NCBI RefSeq assembly: GCF_029428875.1
Contig: NZ_JAJSOO010000001.1
Location: forward strand, 5,270,001-5,334,000
Source: Streptomyces sp. JH34
GTDB taxonomy: Bacteria > Actinomycetota > Actinomycetes > Streptomycetales > Streptomycetaceae
Direction of reading: 5' to 3'
DNA length: 64,000 nucleotides
Shown here: positions 34,427 to 43,645 of the stretch, in pieces
Layout of the letters: the number at the start of each line of letters is the position of its first letter
Numbering within the stretch: position 1 is the first letter of the stretch
The notes under the pieces: generated by a model
Told to the model about the DNA's origin: nothing
The model's input: only the letters and a program-made list of their open reading frames with translations
Database searches by the model: none
Translations under genes and position numbers: made by a program

Positions 34427-34720
34427 TCAGAAGCGGCGGACCCTGCCCGCCACGGCGTGACCGATGAACAGATAGACCACGGCGGCCAGACCGTAACCCG
34501 CGACGACCCGCGCCCACGCTTCGTCGAAGGTGAACAGGTCGTACGACCAGCCGGCGAGCCAGTGCGCCGAGTCCTGGACCCACTGGACCAGGTCGTTGCC
34601 CCGGTTGGCGTCGAGCAGGTACATCAGGATCCACAGGATGATGATGAATGCCATGATGTCCGCGACGACGGCTATGACACGTGCGGCGGTACTGCTTCCT
34701 GAGCCTGTTCTGGGAGACAT
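34427..34720 (-). CDS. Small two-helix membrane protein, unknown function
   Basis: 97 residues with a hydrophobic N-terminal helix (VVADIMAFIIILWILMYLLD), an aromatic amphipathic middle (WVQDSAHWLAGWSYDLFTF) and a second helix (VVAGYGLAAVVYLFIGHAVA) ending in RVRRF. It is a typical small actinobacterial integral membrane protein of no assigned function. ATG with GGAGAG 4-5 nt upstream. Confidence 0.75.
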   Translation of the reverse strand: MSPRTGSGSSTAARVIAVVADIMAFIIILWILMYLLDANRGNDLVQWVQDSAHWLAGWSYDLFTFDEAWARVVAGYGLAAVVYLFIGHAVAGRVRRF

Positions 34721-34944
34721 GCTCTCCGGATTGCCGCTTTACCGTAGGTGAAACCCGTACGGAGTGTGCCGGGTGGCGGACCGCTCCGGCGCGGGCGGGC
34801 CCGGCGACGGGTGCCGGCCCGCGTCACCCGTCGTGAACCCCGGCCCGGGCGGCCTGCCGTGCCCCGTTCCGGGGGCGGAACAAGGTCGCCTCGACCCCGC
34901 GACTGACCGGCTGACACGCGCCGGACACGGCCCCGGGCACGACG

Positions 34945-34974
34945 GTGGCCCCCGCCCGGACGGGCGGGGGCCAC
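34945..34974 (-). terminator. Hairpin downstream of the DUF5336 gene
   Basis: GTGGCCCCCGCCC (34945-34957) and its perfect complement (34962-34974) around GGAC, starting 16 nt past the stop at 34990. Confidence 0.75.
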
Positions 34975-34989
34975 TCGGGGCGTGACGGA

Positions 34990-35793
34990 TCAGCCGCGCT
35001 GGATGCCCGAGGTGTCCTGCAGGACACCTCGACGGCCGTCCTGCGTCTGCGCGATGAGCCCGGGGCCACGCTGCTCGACCGCGAGGTACCACGTACCGGG
35101 CGCCAGTTCGGCGACCGGGTTCTGGCCGCCGTCCTCGCCGTACAGCGGACGGGCCACCGGCACCGCGAACCAGAAGGGCGTGAAGTCACCGGCCGGTGCA
35201 CCACCCTGCGGGGTCTGCTGCTCCGGCTGGCCGCCCTGGCTCGGCTGGGCACCGTAGGGCTGCTGCTGGCCGGGCTGGGCGCCGAACTGCTGCTGGCCAC
35301 CGGGGTATCCGTATCCCTGGCCGGGCTGCTGACCGTACGCCGGCTGCACGGCCTGCGCCGGGCGGGGTGCGCCCATCAGCGGGGCCTTGAGCGCGGGAAC
35401 CAGCGGAGTGGCCACGGCGCCGCCGGCCAGCGCCAGGGTCGCCAGCAGGCCGAGGATCAGGCCGGCGCCCGCGTCACCGGCGTCGATGATCGTCCAGAAC
35501 ATGGTCCACAGGGAGTAGACGGTGAACGCGGCGCCGAACTGGCCGAGTTCGAAGCCGACCACCTTGCGGCCCGGCATCGCGCGGCTGACGATCAGCAGCG
35601 CGGCGCCGATGATGCCGGCGAGGTAGATGCCCATCAGCGCGGATAGCGAGTCCCAGGCGTTCGCGCTGTAGCCCGAGCAGTCCACGCCCGAGGGGCAGTC
35701 GTAGCCGGAGAGGTCGAGGAAAGAGGCGACGAACAGCACGACCGCTGCTCCGATCACCACGCCGTCGCCTCGAGTGAGGGAGCGGATATTCAC
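34990..35793 (-). CDS. DUF5336-type membrane protein
   Basis: 267 residues. There are four predicted transmembrane helices in residues 10-145 (VVIGAAVVLFVASFLDLSGY, GIYLAGIIGAALLIVSRAMP, LILGLLATLALAGGAVATPL). A Gly/Gln/Pro-rich segment (YGQQPGQGYGYPGGQQQFGA) and a C-terminal soluble part (PGTWYLAVEQRGPGLIAQTQ) follow. It resembles the actinobacterial DUF5336 group; function unknown. GTG start with AAGGA 6 nt upstream. Confidence 0.75.
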   Translation of the reverse strand: MNIRSLTRGDGVVIGAAVVLFVASFLDLSGYDCPSGVDCSGYSANAWDSLSALMGIYLAGIIGAALLIVSRAMPGRKVVGFELGQFGAAFTVYSLWTMFWTIIDAGDAGAGLILGLLATLALAGGAVATPLVPALKAPLMGAPRPAQAVQPAYGQQPGQGYGYPGGQQQFGAQPGQQQPYGAQPSQGGQPEQQTPQGGAPAGDFTPFWFAVPVARPLYGEDGGQNPVAELAPGTWYLAVEQRGPGLIAQTQDGRRGVLQDTSGIQRG

Positions 35794-35979
35794 GTGAAGG
35801 TCCTTAGTCGGTCGTCTCGTCGGGGCGGTCGTCGATGCCGCCTGAACGGCGGGTACGGCGCGAAGCTCGGGGGCGGCTCCCCATCGTACGGATGAATCTA
35901 TCGTCTGCCCGGGCGGGTTGTGGTGCTGCCCGGACCTCGGACCGGCTGTCCCCCCGATGTCGCCACTTCCACCGCAGAA

Positions 35980-36912
35980 CTACCTCTTCAGATAGCTGCC
36001 GATGCCCTCGGCGACGCCGAGAGCCGCTTTCTGACGCCAGCCCGCACTGGTGAGCAGGGCGGCATCCTTCGGATCACGCATATTGCCGCATTCGATGAAC
36101 ACTTTGGGCACGGTCGACAGATTCAGGCCGCCGAGATCGTCACGGGTGTCCAGTCCGGTGCTGTCGCCGATGTAATTGGAGGGGGCGCTTCCGGTAACGC
36201 GTACGAAATTCCCGGCAATCCTCACGCCCAGTTCACGCGAAGGGACCACGATCTTCGAGGTGTCGGCGGCGCCCGCGTTCACCGCCGCGGGAAGGATGAC
36301 GTGGAATCCCCGGTTGCCGGTGGCGGAACCGTCCGCGTGGATCGATACGACCGCGTCGGCCTTCTCCTTGTTGCCGATCCGCGCGCGCTCGTCGACGCAG
36401 GGACCGTAGGGGCGGTCGCCGTCCTGGGTGAGGACGACCTCGGCGCCCTGCTCCTCCAGCAGCGTTCGCAGCCTCCGGGACACGTCGAGGGTGAACCTGG
36501 CCTCCGCGTAACCCGCGTCGGTGGCGGTGCCGGTGGTGTCGCACTCCTTGCGGCCGGTCCCGATGTCCACCTGGCTGTTGATCTCCCGCGTGTGGTCGCG
36601 GTTCCCGGGGTTGTGCCCGGGGTCGATCACCACGGTGCGGCCGGTGAGCGGGCCCCGGGGCAGCGGCTCGGCGGACGAGGGCCCGCCGGAGGGACCCGTC
36701 GACGCGGGGGGCGTCGCGGGCCGGGCGGAGGGGGACGTCGAGGGGAAGGACGGCCGCGTCGCGGATTCCGCGCCGGCGCCGGGACCCGGCCCGCCGTCGC
36801 CCGCGCACCCCGCGGCGGTCAGACAGACGCCCACCAGTGCCGCGGCGGCGAACACGGGCCTGTGGCGAGGCCCCGGACGCGATGTGGGGGGAACGAAGTC
36901 GTAGTGACGCAC
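35980..36912 (-). CDS. N-acetylmuramoyl-L-alanine amidase (Amidase_3), lipoprotein
   Basis: 310 residues. A lipobox (VCLTAAGC, about residue 36) is followed by a Ser/Pro/Ala linker and an Amidase_3 domain: zinc His in TVVIDPGHNPGN, zinc Glu in AGYAEARFTLDVSRRL, zinc His in VVSIHADGSATGNRGFHVIL and catalytic Glu in KVFIECGNMRDPKDA. It cleaves the amide between MurNAc and the stem peptide at the outer face of the membrane. GTG start. It is preceded on the same strand by the methyltransferase gene with a 36-nt gap. Confidence 0.9.
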   Translation of the reverse strand: MRHYDFVPPTSRPGPRHRPVFAAAALVGVCLTAAGCAGDGGPGPGAGAESATRPSFPSTSPSARPATPPASTGPSGGPSSAEPLPRGPLTGRTVVIDPGHNPGNRDHTREINSQVDIGTGRKECDTTGTATDAGYAEARFTLDVSRRLRTLLEEQGAEVVLTQDGDRPYGPCVDERARIGNKEKADAVVSIHADGSATGNRGFHVILPAAVNAGAADTSKIVVPSRELGVRIAGNFVRVTGSAPSNYIGDSTGLDTRDDLGGLNLSTVPKVFIECGNMRDPKDAALLTSAGWRQKAALGVAEGIGSYLKR

Positions 36913-36948
36913 GCCGCGATGCTATCCGTGATCCTCGGACCGCAGGTC

Positions 36949-37605
36949 TCAGATCCCCGGGCCCGTACGCCGCAGCACGCGCAGCGAGTCCGTCACCGAG
37001 ATCTCGGTGAACGCCCCCGATTCCAGGGCGCGTCGGTGGACGCGGTACGGGGCCTGGCCTCCGTCCGCCGGGTCGGGGAACACGTCGTGGATGACCAGCA
37101 GACCGCCGTCGGCGACCTTCGGGGCCCAGCCCTCGTAGTCGCCGTTCGCGTGCTCGTCGGTGTGCCCGCCGTCGATGAAGACCAGGCCGAGCGAACCGCC
37201 CCAGACGGCCGCCACCTGCGGAGACCTTCCGACGAGTGCCACCACGTGCTCCTCCAGACCCGCCTTGTGCAGGGTGCGCCGGAAGGCCGGGAGCGTGTCC
37301 ATCAAACCGACCTCCGGGTCCACCACCGACGGGTCGTGGTACTCCCACCCCGGCTGCTGCTCCTCGCTGCCCCGGTGGTGGTCGACGGTCAGGGCGGTCA
37401 CCCCGGCCGCCCGCGCGGCGTCCGCCAGCAGGATCGCGGACCGCCCGCAGTAGGTGCCGACCTCCAGGAGCGGCAGCCCCAGGGCGGCGGCCTCGACCGC
37501 TGCGGCGTACAGGGCGAGCCCTTCGTGGACCGGCATGAAGCCCTTGGCGGCCTCGAAGGCCGCGAGAACCTCCGGCTCGGGACGGGCGGCGGACTCGGCG
37601 GCCAC
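36949..37605 (-). CDS. Class I SAM-dependent methyltransferase
   Basis: 218 residues with LLEVGTYCGRSAILLADAAR (motif I), ALTVDHHRGSEEQQPGWEYH, LGLVFIDGGHTDEHANGDYE (motif III/IV) and GGLLVIHDVFPDP. This matches the Methyltransf_24 / O-methyltransferase-like group. The start is GTG 37605, because AGGAGG lies 6 nt upstream (37612-37617); an in-frame ATG at 37647 has no site. Substrate unknown. Confidence 0.82.
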   Translation of the reverse strand: MAAESAARPEPEVLAAFEAAKGFMPVHEGLALYAAAVEAAALGLPLLEVGTYCGRSAILLADAARAAGVTALTVDHHRGSEEQQPGWEYHDPSVVDPEVGLMDTLPAFRRTLHKAGLEEHVVALVGRSPQVAAVWGGSLGLVFIDGGHTDEHANGDYEGWAPKVADGGLLVIHDVFPDPADGGQAPYRVHRRALESGAFTEISVTDSLRVLRRTGPGI

Positions 37606-37651
37606 GGGGTTCCTCCTGGTGGGGCGGTGGATCGGACGGCGTCCCATCGTG

Positions 37652-37690
37652 CCGTACGCCCCCGCCGCGGGGAGCGGCGGGGGCGTACGG
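37652..37690 (-). terminator. Hairpin downstream of the MFS gene
   Basis: CCGTACGCCCCCGCCGC (37652-37668) and its perfect 17-nt complement (37674-37690) around GGGGA, 38 nt after the MFS stop. Confidence 0.78.
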
Positions 37691-37727
37691 ACGGAGTGGG
37701 CCCGGGCCGGTGTGACCCGGCCGCCGG

Positions 37728-39260
37728 CTACGGAGCCGAGGTCCGACGCTCCGGGACACCGACCGGCGCCGCCACGGGGGCGGACTCCGCGGCGGCGAGG
37801 GCGTCGCCGGAGCTGCTGGCCAGCAGCACCGGGCGTTCCTGCCGCTGCGCGGGCAGGAACGCGGCCAGCACGAGACCGATCAGCACCGCCCCGGTGGCGA
37901 TCATGAACGAGGTCCGGAAGCCCTCCATGGTGGGGACGTCCACCGGTCCCATCCGCACCGAGGTGTTCGCCAGCACCATGCCGATCACCGCGCTCGACAG
38001 CGAGGTGCCGATCGACCGCATCAGGGTGTTCAGGCCGTTGGCCGCCCCGGTCTCGGAGGCGTCGACCGCCCCGATGATCAGGGCGGGCAGCGAGGAGTAC
38101 GCGAGCCCGATGCCAGCCCCCAGGACCACGGCGATCACCACGGTCTGCCAGGCGGCGCTCATGAGCCCGAGCCCCGCCCCGTAACCGACGGCGATGACCA
38201 GCATGCCGAGCATCAGGGAGACCTTCGGCCCGCGGCGGGCGGAGATCCGGGCGTACAGCGGGGCGACGAACATCATCGTCAGGCCCAGCGGCGCCACGCA
38301 GAGCCCGGCCACCACCATGGACTGGCCCAGACCGTACCCCGTCGACTCCGGCAGCTGGAGCAGCTGCGGGAGGACGAGCGAGACGGCGTAGAAGGCGACC
38401 CCGACCATGATCGAGACGAGGTTGGTGAGCAGCACCTCACGGCGGGCGCTGGTCCGCAGATCCACCAACGGCGCCGGGGAACGCAGCTCGAACAGGCCCC
38501 ACAGCACCAGGATCACCAGGGAGGCGGCGATCAGCCCGAGCGTCAGGGGGGAGGTCCAGCCCCAGTCGCTGCCCTTGGTGACGGGCAGCAGCAGACAGAC
38601 CAGGCCGAGGGAGAGCCCCAGCGCGCCGACGAGGTCGAAGCGCCCCGGCGCGCGCAGCGGCGGCTCCGGCACGACGAGGACGGTCAGGGTCATGGCCAGC
38701 ACGCCCAGCCCGGCCGACGCCAGGAAGAGGGCGTGCCAGTCGGCGTGCTGCGCGACGATCGCGGCGGCGGGCAGCGCGAGTCCGCCGCCCACACCTATGG
38801 AGGAGCTCATCAGGGCCATCGCCGAGCCGAGCCGCTCGCGCGGCAGCACGTCGCGCATGATGCCGATCCCCAGCGGAATGGCCCCCATGGCGAAGCCCTG
38901 GAGCGCCCGGCCGGCGATCATGACCACGAGGTCGTCGGTGGAGGCGCAGATCAGCGAACCGACCACCATCACCGCGAGGCTGGCCAGCAGCATCCGCCGC
39001 TTGCCGTACAGATCGCCGAGCCGTCCCATGATCGGCGTCGCGACGGCCCCGGCGAGCAGGGTCGCCGTCATCACCCAGGTCGCGTTCGCCGGGTCGGTGT
39101 GCAGCAGGGACGGCAGGTCCTTGATGACGGGGACGAGCAGGGTCTGCATCACCGCGACGGTGATCCCCGCGAACGCGAGCACGGGAACGACGCCGCCGCC
39201 CCGGCCCCTGCGCGGGTCGGGGAGCTTCCCTGCGTGCTGTTCGTTCGTCGTCCGTTGCAT
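37728..39260 (-). CDS. MFS transporter, 14-helix drug-exporter type
   Basis: 510 residues with motif A GRLGDLYGKRRMLLASLAVM near residue 75, motif B/C GRALQGFAMGAIPLGIGIMR and about 14 transmembrane helices; DASETGAANGLNTLMRSIGT marks the DHA2-like C-terminal half. Substrate unknown. It faces a second, unrelated-sequence exporter across a 243-nt divergent region that contains no recognisable regulator gene. Confidence 0.85.
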   Translation of the reverse strand: MQRTTNEQHAGKLPDPRRGRGGGVVPVLAFAGITVAVMQTLLVPVIKDLPSLLHTDPANATWVMTATLLAGAVATPIMGRLGDLYGKRRMLLASLAVMVVGSLICASTDDLVVMIAGRALQGFAMGAIPLGIGIMRDVLPRERLGSAMALMSSSIGVGGGLALPAAAIVAQHADWHALFLASAGLGVLAMTLTVLVVPEPPLRAPGRFDLVGALGLSLGLVCLLLPVTKGSDWGWTSPLTLGLIAASLVILVLWGLFELRSPAPLVDLRTSARREVLLTNLVSIMVGVAFYAVSLVLPQLLQLPESTGYGLGQSMVVAGLCVAPLGLTMMFVAPLYARISARRGPKVSLMLGMLVIAVGYGAGLGLMSAAWQTVVIAVVLGAGIGLAYSSLPALIIGAVDASETGAANGLNTLMRSIGTSLSSAVIGMVLANTSVRMGPVDVPTMEGFRTSFMIATGAVLIGLVLAAFLPAQRQERPVLLASSSGDALAAAESAPVAAPVGVPERRTSAP

Positions 39261-39503
39261 ACGTGTGGCCTCCGGGCAGGGGAAGAAGCGGAAGTTCGAG
39301 CGGGGTGGAGCGTACGGCGGCGCGCCCGCGGGCAGCGCTCACCGCCAAGTGTGTGCATGTTGAACGCTTTCGTACGCCCGCGATATTCCGGTGAACGCGG
39401 CGTGAAAACGGGGAAGTCGGCGGAGTCCTACGCCGGGGGGCGGAGAGCCGGCGGGACCGCAAACCGATGTCCGGGGCGTGAGCGGGCTGCGAGGATGACA
39501 CCC

Positions 39504-41009
39504 ATGGTTGACGCCTCCCCGCTCGAGAAGCCCTCCGCCCGGCCCCGGACCCGTACGTGGGCCGTGGTCGCGGCGGCCTGCACCGGACAGTTCCTGGTCG
39601 TCCTCGATGTGTCCGTCGTCAACGTGGCACTGCCGTCCATGCGCACCGACCTGGGCCTGAGCGCACCCGGACTGCAGTGGGTCGTCAACGCCTACTCGAT
39701 CGCATTCGCCGGCTTCATGCTGCTCGGCGGGCGGGCCGCGGACATCTACGGCCGCAAGAGGATGTTCCTGACCGGGCTCGGTCTCTTCACCGCCGCCTCC
39801 CTGGCCGGCGGGTTCGCCCAGGAGGACTGGCAGCTGCTCGCCGCCCGCGCCGGGCAGGGGCTCGGCGCGGCCGTGCTGTCCCCCGCGACGCTCACCATTC
39901 TCACCGCCGCCGTCCCCGAGGGCCCCGCGCGGACCAAGGCGATTGGCACCTGGATGGCGGTCGGCGCGGGCGGCGGAGCGGCCGGCGGGCTCATCGGCGG
40001 AGTCCTCACCGACACCCTCTCCTGGCGGTGGGTCCTGCTGATCAACGTCCCGGTCGGCGTCCTCGTCCTCGCGGGCGCGGCGGTGTGGCTGGCCGAGGGC
40101 CGGGCCGGTGACCGGCGCCGCGTGGACCTGCTGGGCGCGGTGCTCGTCACGGCCGGCCTGGCGACGACGGCGTACGGCGTCGTGCAGACCGAGGCCGCCG
40201 GGTGGACCACCGCCGCCACCCTGGTGCCCCTGCTGGGCGGTCCGGCACTGCTCGGCCTGTTCGTCCTGGTGGAGGCGAGGGCGGTGGCGCCGCTGATGCC
40301 GCTGCGCGTCCTCGGGGTGCGTGCCGTCTCCGCGGCGAACGTGTCGATGCTGCTGCTCGGTTCGGCGACGTTCTGCATGTGGTACTTCATGACCGTCTAC
40401 GCCCAGAACGTGCTCGGCTACACGCCGCTGGAGGCCGGGTTCGCGCTCGTACCGAGCTCCGCCGCCGTCTTCACCGGGGCGAAGGCCGCACCCGCGATCA
40501 TGGCGCGCACCGGCGCCAAACCCCTGGCCGTGGCCGGTGCCCTGGTCGCCGCCGCCGGGTTCGGCTGGCAGTCCACCATGGGCGTGCACGGCTCCTACCT
40601 CACCTCGGTCTGCCTCCCCGGCGTCCTGATGATGGCCGGGGCCGGACTGGCCTCCACCCCGCTGGCCACGCTCGCCACCTCGGGCGCGGCACCCGGCGAC
40701 GCCGGACTCGTCTCCGGACTGGTCAACACCTCACGGACCATGGGCGGTGCGCTGGGCCTCGCCGTGCTCTCCACGGTCGCGGCCGCCCGCACCGCAGGGT
40801 CGGGAGGCGCGGCGGAGATCACCGCCGGATACGCCCTGGCCTTCCGTACGTCCGCCCTGGTGCTGGTGGCCGGAGCGCTGATGATGCTGCTCTGGCTGCC
40901 GGGCCGCGGAGGGACCGGCCCCGGAGGCCGGCCGGGCACGCGGGCCGGGAGCCGGGCGGGACGGCCCGGGAAGGAGCCCGCGCCGGCGTTGCACTCACCC
41001 GAGGCCTGA
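39504..41009 (+). CDS. DHA2-family MFS transporter
   Basis: 501 residues with FLVVLDVSVVNVALPSMRTD (D1), GGRAADIYGRKRMFLTGLGL (motif A), ARAGQGLGAAVLSPATLTIL (motif C region) and VSGLVNTSRTMGGALGLAVL. It has 14 transmembrane helices of the EmrB/QacA type and a basic Gly-rich C-terminal tail. ATG 39504 is chosen because GAGGA lies 8 nt upstream; ATG 39495 overlaps that site. It converges on the response-regulator gene. Confidence 0.88.
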   Translation: MVDASPLEKPSARPRTRTWAVVAAACTGQFLVVLDVSVVNVALPSMRTDLGLSAPGLQWVVNAYSIAFAGFMLLGGRAADIYGRKRMFLTGLGLFTAASLAGGFAQEDWQLLAARAGQGLGAAVLSPATLTILTAAVPEGPARTKAIGTWMAVGAGGGAAGGLIGGVLTDTLSWRWVLLINVPVGVLVLAGAAVWLAEGRAGDRRRVDLLGAVLVTAGLATTAYGVVQTEAAGWTTAATLVPLLGGPALLGLFVLVEARAVAPLMPLRVLGVRAVSAANVSMLLLGSATFCMWYFMTVYAQNVLGYTPLEAGFALVPSSAAVFTGAKAAPAIMARTGAKPLAVAGALVAAAGFGWQSTMGVHGSYLTSVCLPGVLMMAGAGLASTPLATLATSGAAPGDAGLVSGLVNTSRTMGGALGLAVLSTVAAARTAGSGGAAEITAGYALAFRTSALVLVAGALMMLLWLPGRGGTGPGGRPGTRAGSRAGRPGKEPAPALHSPEA

Positions 41010-41039
41010 AACGCGGCCTCCCGGCACCTCGCCCGGAGA

Positions 41040-41672
41040 TCAGAGCCAGCCCTGCCGGCGTGCCGCACGCATCGCCTCCATGCGGTTGCGCGTGCCCGTC
41101 TTGCCGATCGCCGAGGAGAGGTAGTTGCGGACCGTGGACTCCGAGAGGCTCAGCTTCCCGGCGATGTCGGCGACCGTCGCCCCGTCCACCGAGGCGTTCA
41201 GCGCGTCCCGCTCCCGAGGGGTCAACGGACTCGGGCCCGCGCCCAGCGCGGCGGCGGCGAGCGCCGGGTCGATCACGGTCTCACCGGCCAGCACCTGCCG
41301 GATCGCCTTCGCCAGATCCCCGACCGGGCCGTCCTTCACCAGGAAGCCCGAAGCCCCGGCCTCCATGGCCCGCCGCAGATAACCCGGCCTGCCGAAGGTC
41401 GTCAGGATCAGCACCCGGCAGTCAGGCACCTCCGTACGCAGATCGGCGGCCGCGTCCAGGCCGCTGCGGCCCGGGAGCTCGATGTCCAGCAGCGCCACGT
41501 CCGGACGGGACAGATGCGCCGCGTCGACGATCTCGTCACCGGCCGCCACCTGGGCGACCACCTCGAAGTCCGGCTCCATCCCGAGCAGCAGGGCGAGCGC
41601 GCTGCGCATCATGCCCTGGTCCTCGGCGAGCAGGATGCGTACCGAAACCGTGGGGCGGTGGTCCTCCGGCAT
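41040..41672 (-). CDS. NarL/LuxR-type response regulator
   Basis: About 210 residues. The receiver domain has RILLAEDQGMMRSALALLLG, phospho-Asp in PDVALLDIELPGRSGLDAA, T in VLILTTFGRPGYL and K in SGFLVKDGPVGD. The C-terminal LuxR helix-turn-helix reads LTPRERDALNASVDGATVAD, then SESTVRNYLSSAIGKTG. It is the partner of the histidine kinase 78 nt upstream and the last gene of the ABC-exporter operon. ATG 41672 is used; further upstream in-frame codons lack ribosome sites. Confidence 0.88.
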   Translation of the reverse strand: MPEDHRPTVSVRILLAEDQGMMRSALALLLGMEPDFEVVAQVAAGDEIVDAAHLSRPDVALLDIELPGRSGLDAAADLRTEVPDCRVLILTTFGRPGYLRRAMEAGASGFLVKDGPVGDLAKAIRQVLAGETVIDPALAAAALGAGPSPLTPRERDALNASVDGATVADIAGKLSLSESTVRNYLSSAIGKTGTRNRMEAMRAARRQGWL

Positions 41673-41750
41673 CTCGTTCACGGGCTCAGAGTAGGCCGCC
41701 GGGCCCCGCCCGGAGGCCCGGCGCCACCACCTCGCACGGCGGAGCACCCC

Positions 41751-42908
41751 TCAGCCGCAGTCCCGTGCTCCGGGTGGCGCCCACGTCCCGGCCGGCAGCT
41801 CCGCCGTCACGACGAAGCCGCCGTCCGGCCCGGGGCCCGACTCCAGGGAGCCGCCCGCGGCGGCCAGCCGCTCGGCCAGGCCCTTCAGCCCCGTACCGCC
41901 GCGCGTCGTGACCACCGGCTGTCCGGACCCGGTGCCGTCGTCCGTCACCGTCAGCCGGACCCGTTCGGGCGTGGAGTCGAGCACGAACACACAGCTGGTC
42001 GCGGCACTGTGGCGCACGGCGTTGGTGACGGCCTCCCGCGCCACCCAGCCCAGCAGCGCGTCGGCCTGCGGGGCGGGCGCCGGCCCCGAGCGGTGGACGG
42101 CCGTGCCGATCCCGGCGGCGGCCAGCACCGGACCGGCCCGCTCCAACTCGGTGGCCAGGCTGCCCTCGCGGTATCCCGTCACCGCCTCACGGATCTCGGT
42201 GAGGGCCTGGCGGCCCACGGACTCGATGTCGACGACCTGCGCCACCGCGGCGTCGACGTCGTGCGGGGCGAGCCTGCGTGCCGCCTCCGACTTGACGACG
42301 ACGACCGACAGGGTGTGGCCGAGCAAGTCGTGCAGATCGCGCGAGAAGCGCAGCCGCTCCTGCTCGACGGCGCCGCGGGCCAGCTCCTGCCGGGTCGCGC
42401 GCAGCTCCGTCACCGTCTCCGACAGCGTGAGGATCGCCGCCGTCACCGCCCCCGAGATGAACGTGCCGTACCCGATCGTCCAGGGTTCCGACACGTGGTC
42501 GCCGCGCCACACGGCCACCGCACAGGCGCACGCGGCCAGGACGACCAGGCCTGCGCCCAGCCGCCGACCCCGCAGGATGGTGCCGCACGCCAGGGAGAAC
42601 AAGGGGAAGAACAGCAGCCAGTTGCCGCCGTAGCCGATCGAGAGGCCGAAGGTGATGGTGCCCATCGCGGCGAGCAGCACGTAGGACGTGACGCTCTCCC
42701 GCCTCCTCCTGTCGAAGCCCCTGAACACCACGGAGATGTAGAGGGAGTTGAAGGCCAGCAGCCCCAGTCCGCCGACCCAGGGATTGGGCGTCTCGCCCTG
42801 CCACAGATTGGAGAACGCGCCGAGCCCCATCAGCAGCGTGGGCAGCAGGGCGTACGGGCCGGGCGGTCCGGGCCGCCCCTTCCTCCTTCTCGTCGCCCTC
42901 CCGAGCAC
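41751..42908 (-). CDS. Sensor histidine kinase (HisKA_3 type)
   Basis: 385 residues. There are about six transmembrane helices in the first 170 residues (LLPTLLMGLGAFSNLWQG, LLFFPLFSLACGTIL). The dimerisation/phosphoacceptor motif is RFSRDLHDLLGHTLSVVVVK, and the HATPase part is ALLGWVAREAVTNAVRHSAA, LTVTDDGTG and GGTGLKGLAERLAAAGGSL. GTG 42908 is preceded by GAGGGGGG at 5-nt spacing; GTG 42914 overlaps that run. It is only 11 nt from the permease stop. Confidence 0.88.
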   Translation of the reverse strand: MLGRATRRRKGRPGPPGPYALLPTLLMGLGAFSNLWQGETPNPWVGGLGLLAFNSLYISVVFRGFDRRRRESVTSYVLLAAMGTITFGLSIGYGGNWLLFFPLFSLACGTILRGRRLGAGLVVLAACACAVAVWRGDHVSEPWTIGYGTFISGAVTAAILTLSETVTELRATRQELARGAVEQERLRFSRDLHDLLGHTLSVVVVKSEAARRLAPHDVDAAVAQVVDIESVGRQALTEIREAVTGYREGSLATELERAGPVLAAAGIGTAVHRSGPAPAPQADALLGWVAREAVTNAVRHSAATSCVFVLDSTPERVRLTVTDDGTGSGQPVVTTRGGTGLKGLAERLAAAGGSLESGPGPDGGFVVTAELPAGTWAPPGARDCG

Positions 42909-42919
42909 GGTCACCCCCC

Positions 42920-43645
42920 TCACAGGGTCCTCGCCGACCTGCGGTAGGACAGCACCGCGTACCCGCCGAACAGCAGCAGCCACGCACCCAGCACGGCCAC
43001 GGACCCGGCCGCCGGGGCGCGCCCCGCGATCGTCGCCCAGCCAAGGTCGGCGAAGGCGTGCGCGGGGGTGAACCCGCCCACGGTCCGCAGCCATCCGGGG
43101 AACATGCCGAGCGGGAACCACAGCCCGCCGACGACCGCGAAGCCCATCAGGCAGGCCACGTTGACCACCCCCGTCCCCTGGGGGGTGAGCCGGTAGCCGT
43201 TGCCGATGCCGAGCAGGGTGAACGGCAGCGCGCCGATCCACAGCAGCAGTACCAGCGCGCCCCACTGCCAGGGCGCCATCCGGACCCCGTTGACGAGCGC
43301 CCCCGCCGACAGGACGGTCAGGACGGTCGGCAGGACGGTCACCGAACCGCTGACCGCGCGTCCCGCCACCGCGCGCCCCGGGGACAGCGGTGTGATCCTC
43401 AACTGACGCAGCCAGCCGAGGGACTTGTCCGACGCGATGCCCGTGCCGATCGCCATCGAGGACCCGAGTGCCCCGTACGCCGCCATGCCGACCATGGACG
43501 CGGCCTTCCAGTCGTCGTACGCGCCGCCCCCTCCGAGGTTCGTGAAGAGCAGATACATCATCACCGGCATGCCCGTCCCGAAGACCAGGAACGTGGGATC
43601 GCGCAGGGTCCTGCGGATCTCCAGGGCGATGTAGGGGAACATCAC
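42920..43645 (-). CDS. ABC-2 type transporter permease
   Basis: 241 residues with six transmembrane helices and the ABC-2 hallmark LGWLRQLRITPLSPGRAVAG, plus FLVFGTGMPVMMYLLFTNLG and GLWFPLGMFPGWLRTVGGFT. The start is GTG 43645 or the adjacent ATG 43642; both are coupled to the ATPase stop (sequence GTGATG). With the ATPase it forms an exporter regulated by the downstream two-component system. Such Streptomyces operons often handle antibiotics or lipids. Confidence 0.87.
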   Translation of the reverse strand: MMFPYIALEIRRTLRDPTFLVFGTGMPVMMYLLFTNLGGGGAYDDWKAASMVGMAAYGALGSSMAIGTGIASDKSLGWLRQLRITPLSPGRAVAGRAVSGSVTVLPTVLTVLSAGALVNGVRMAPWQWGALVLLLWIGALPFTLLGIGNGYRLTPQGTGVVNVACLMGFAVVGGLWFPLGMFPGWLRTVGGFTPAHAFADLGWATIAGRAPAAGSVAVLGAWLLLFGGYAVLSYRRSARTL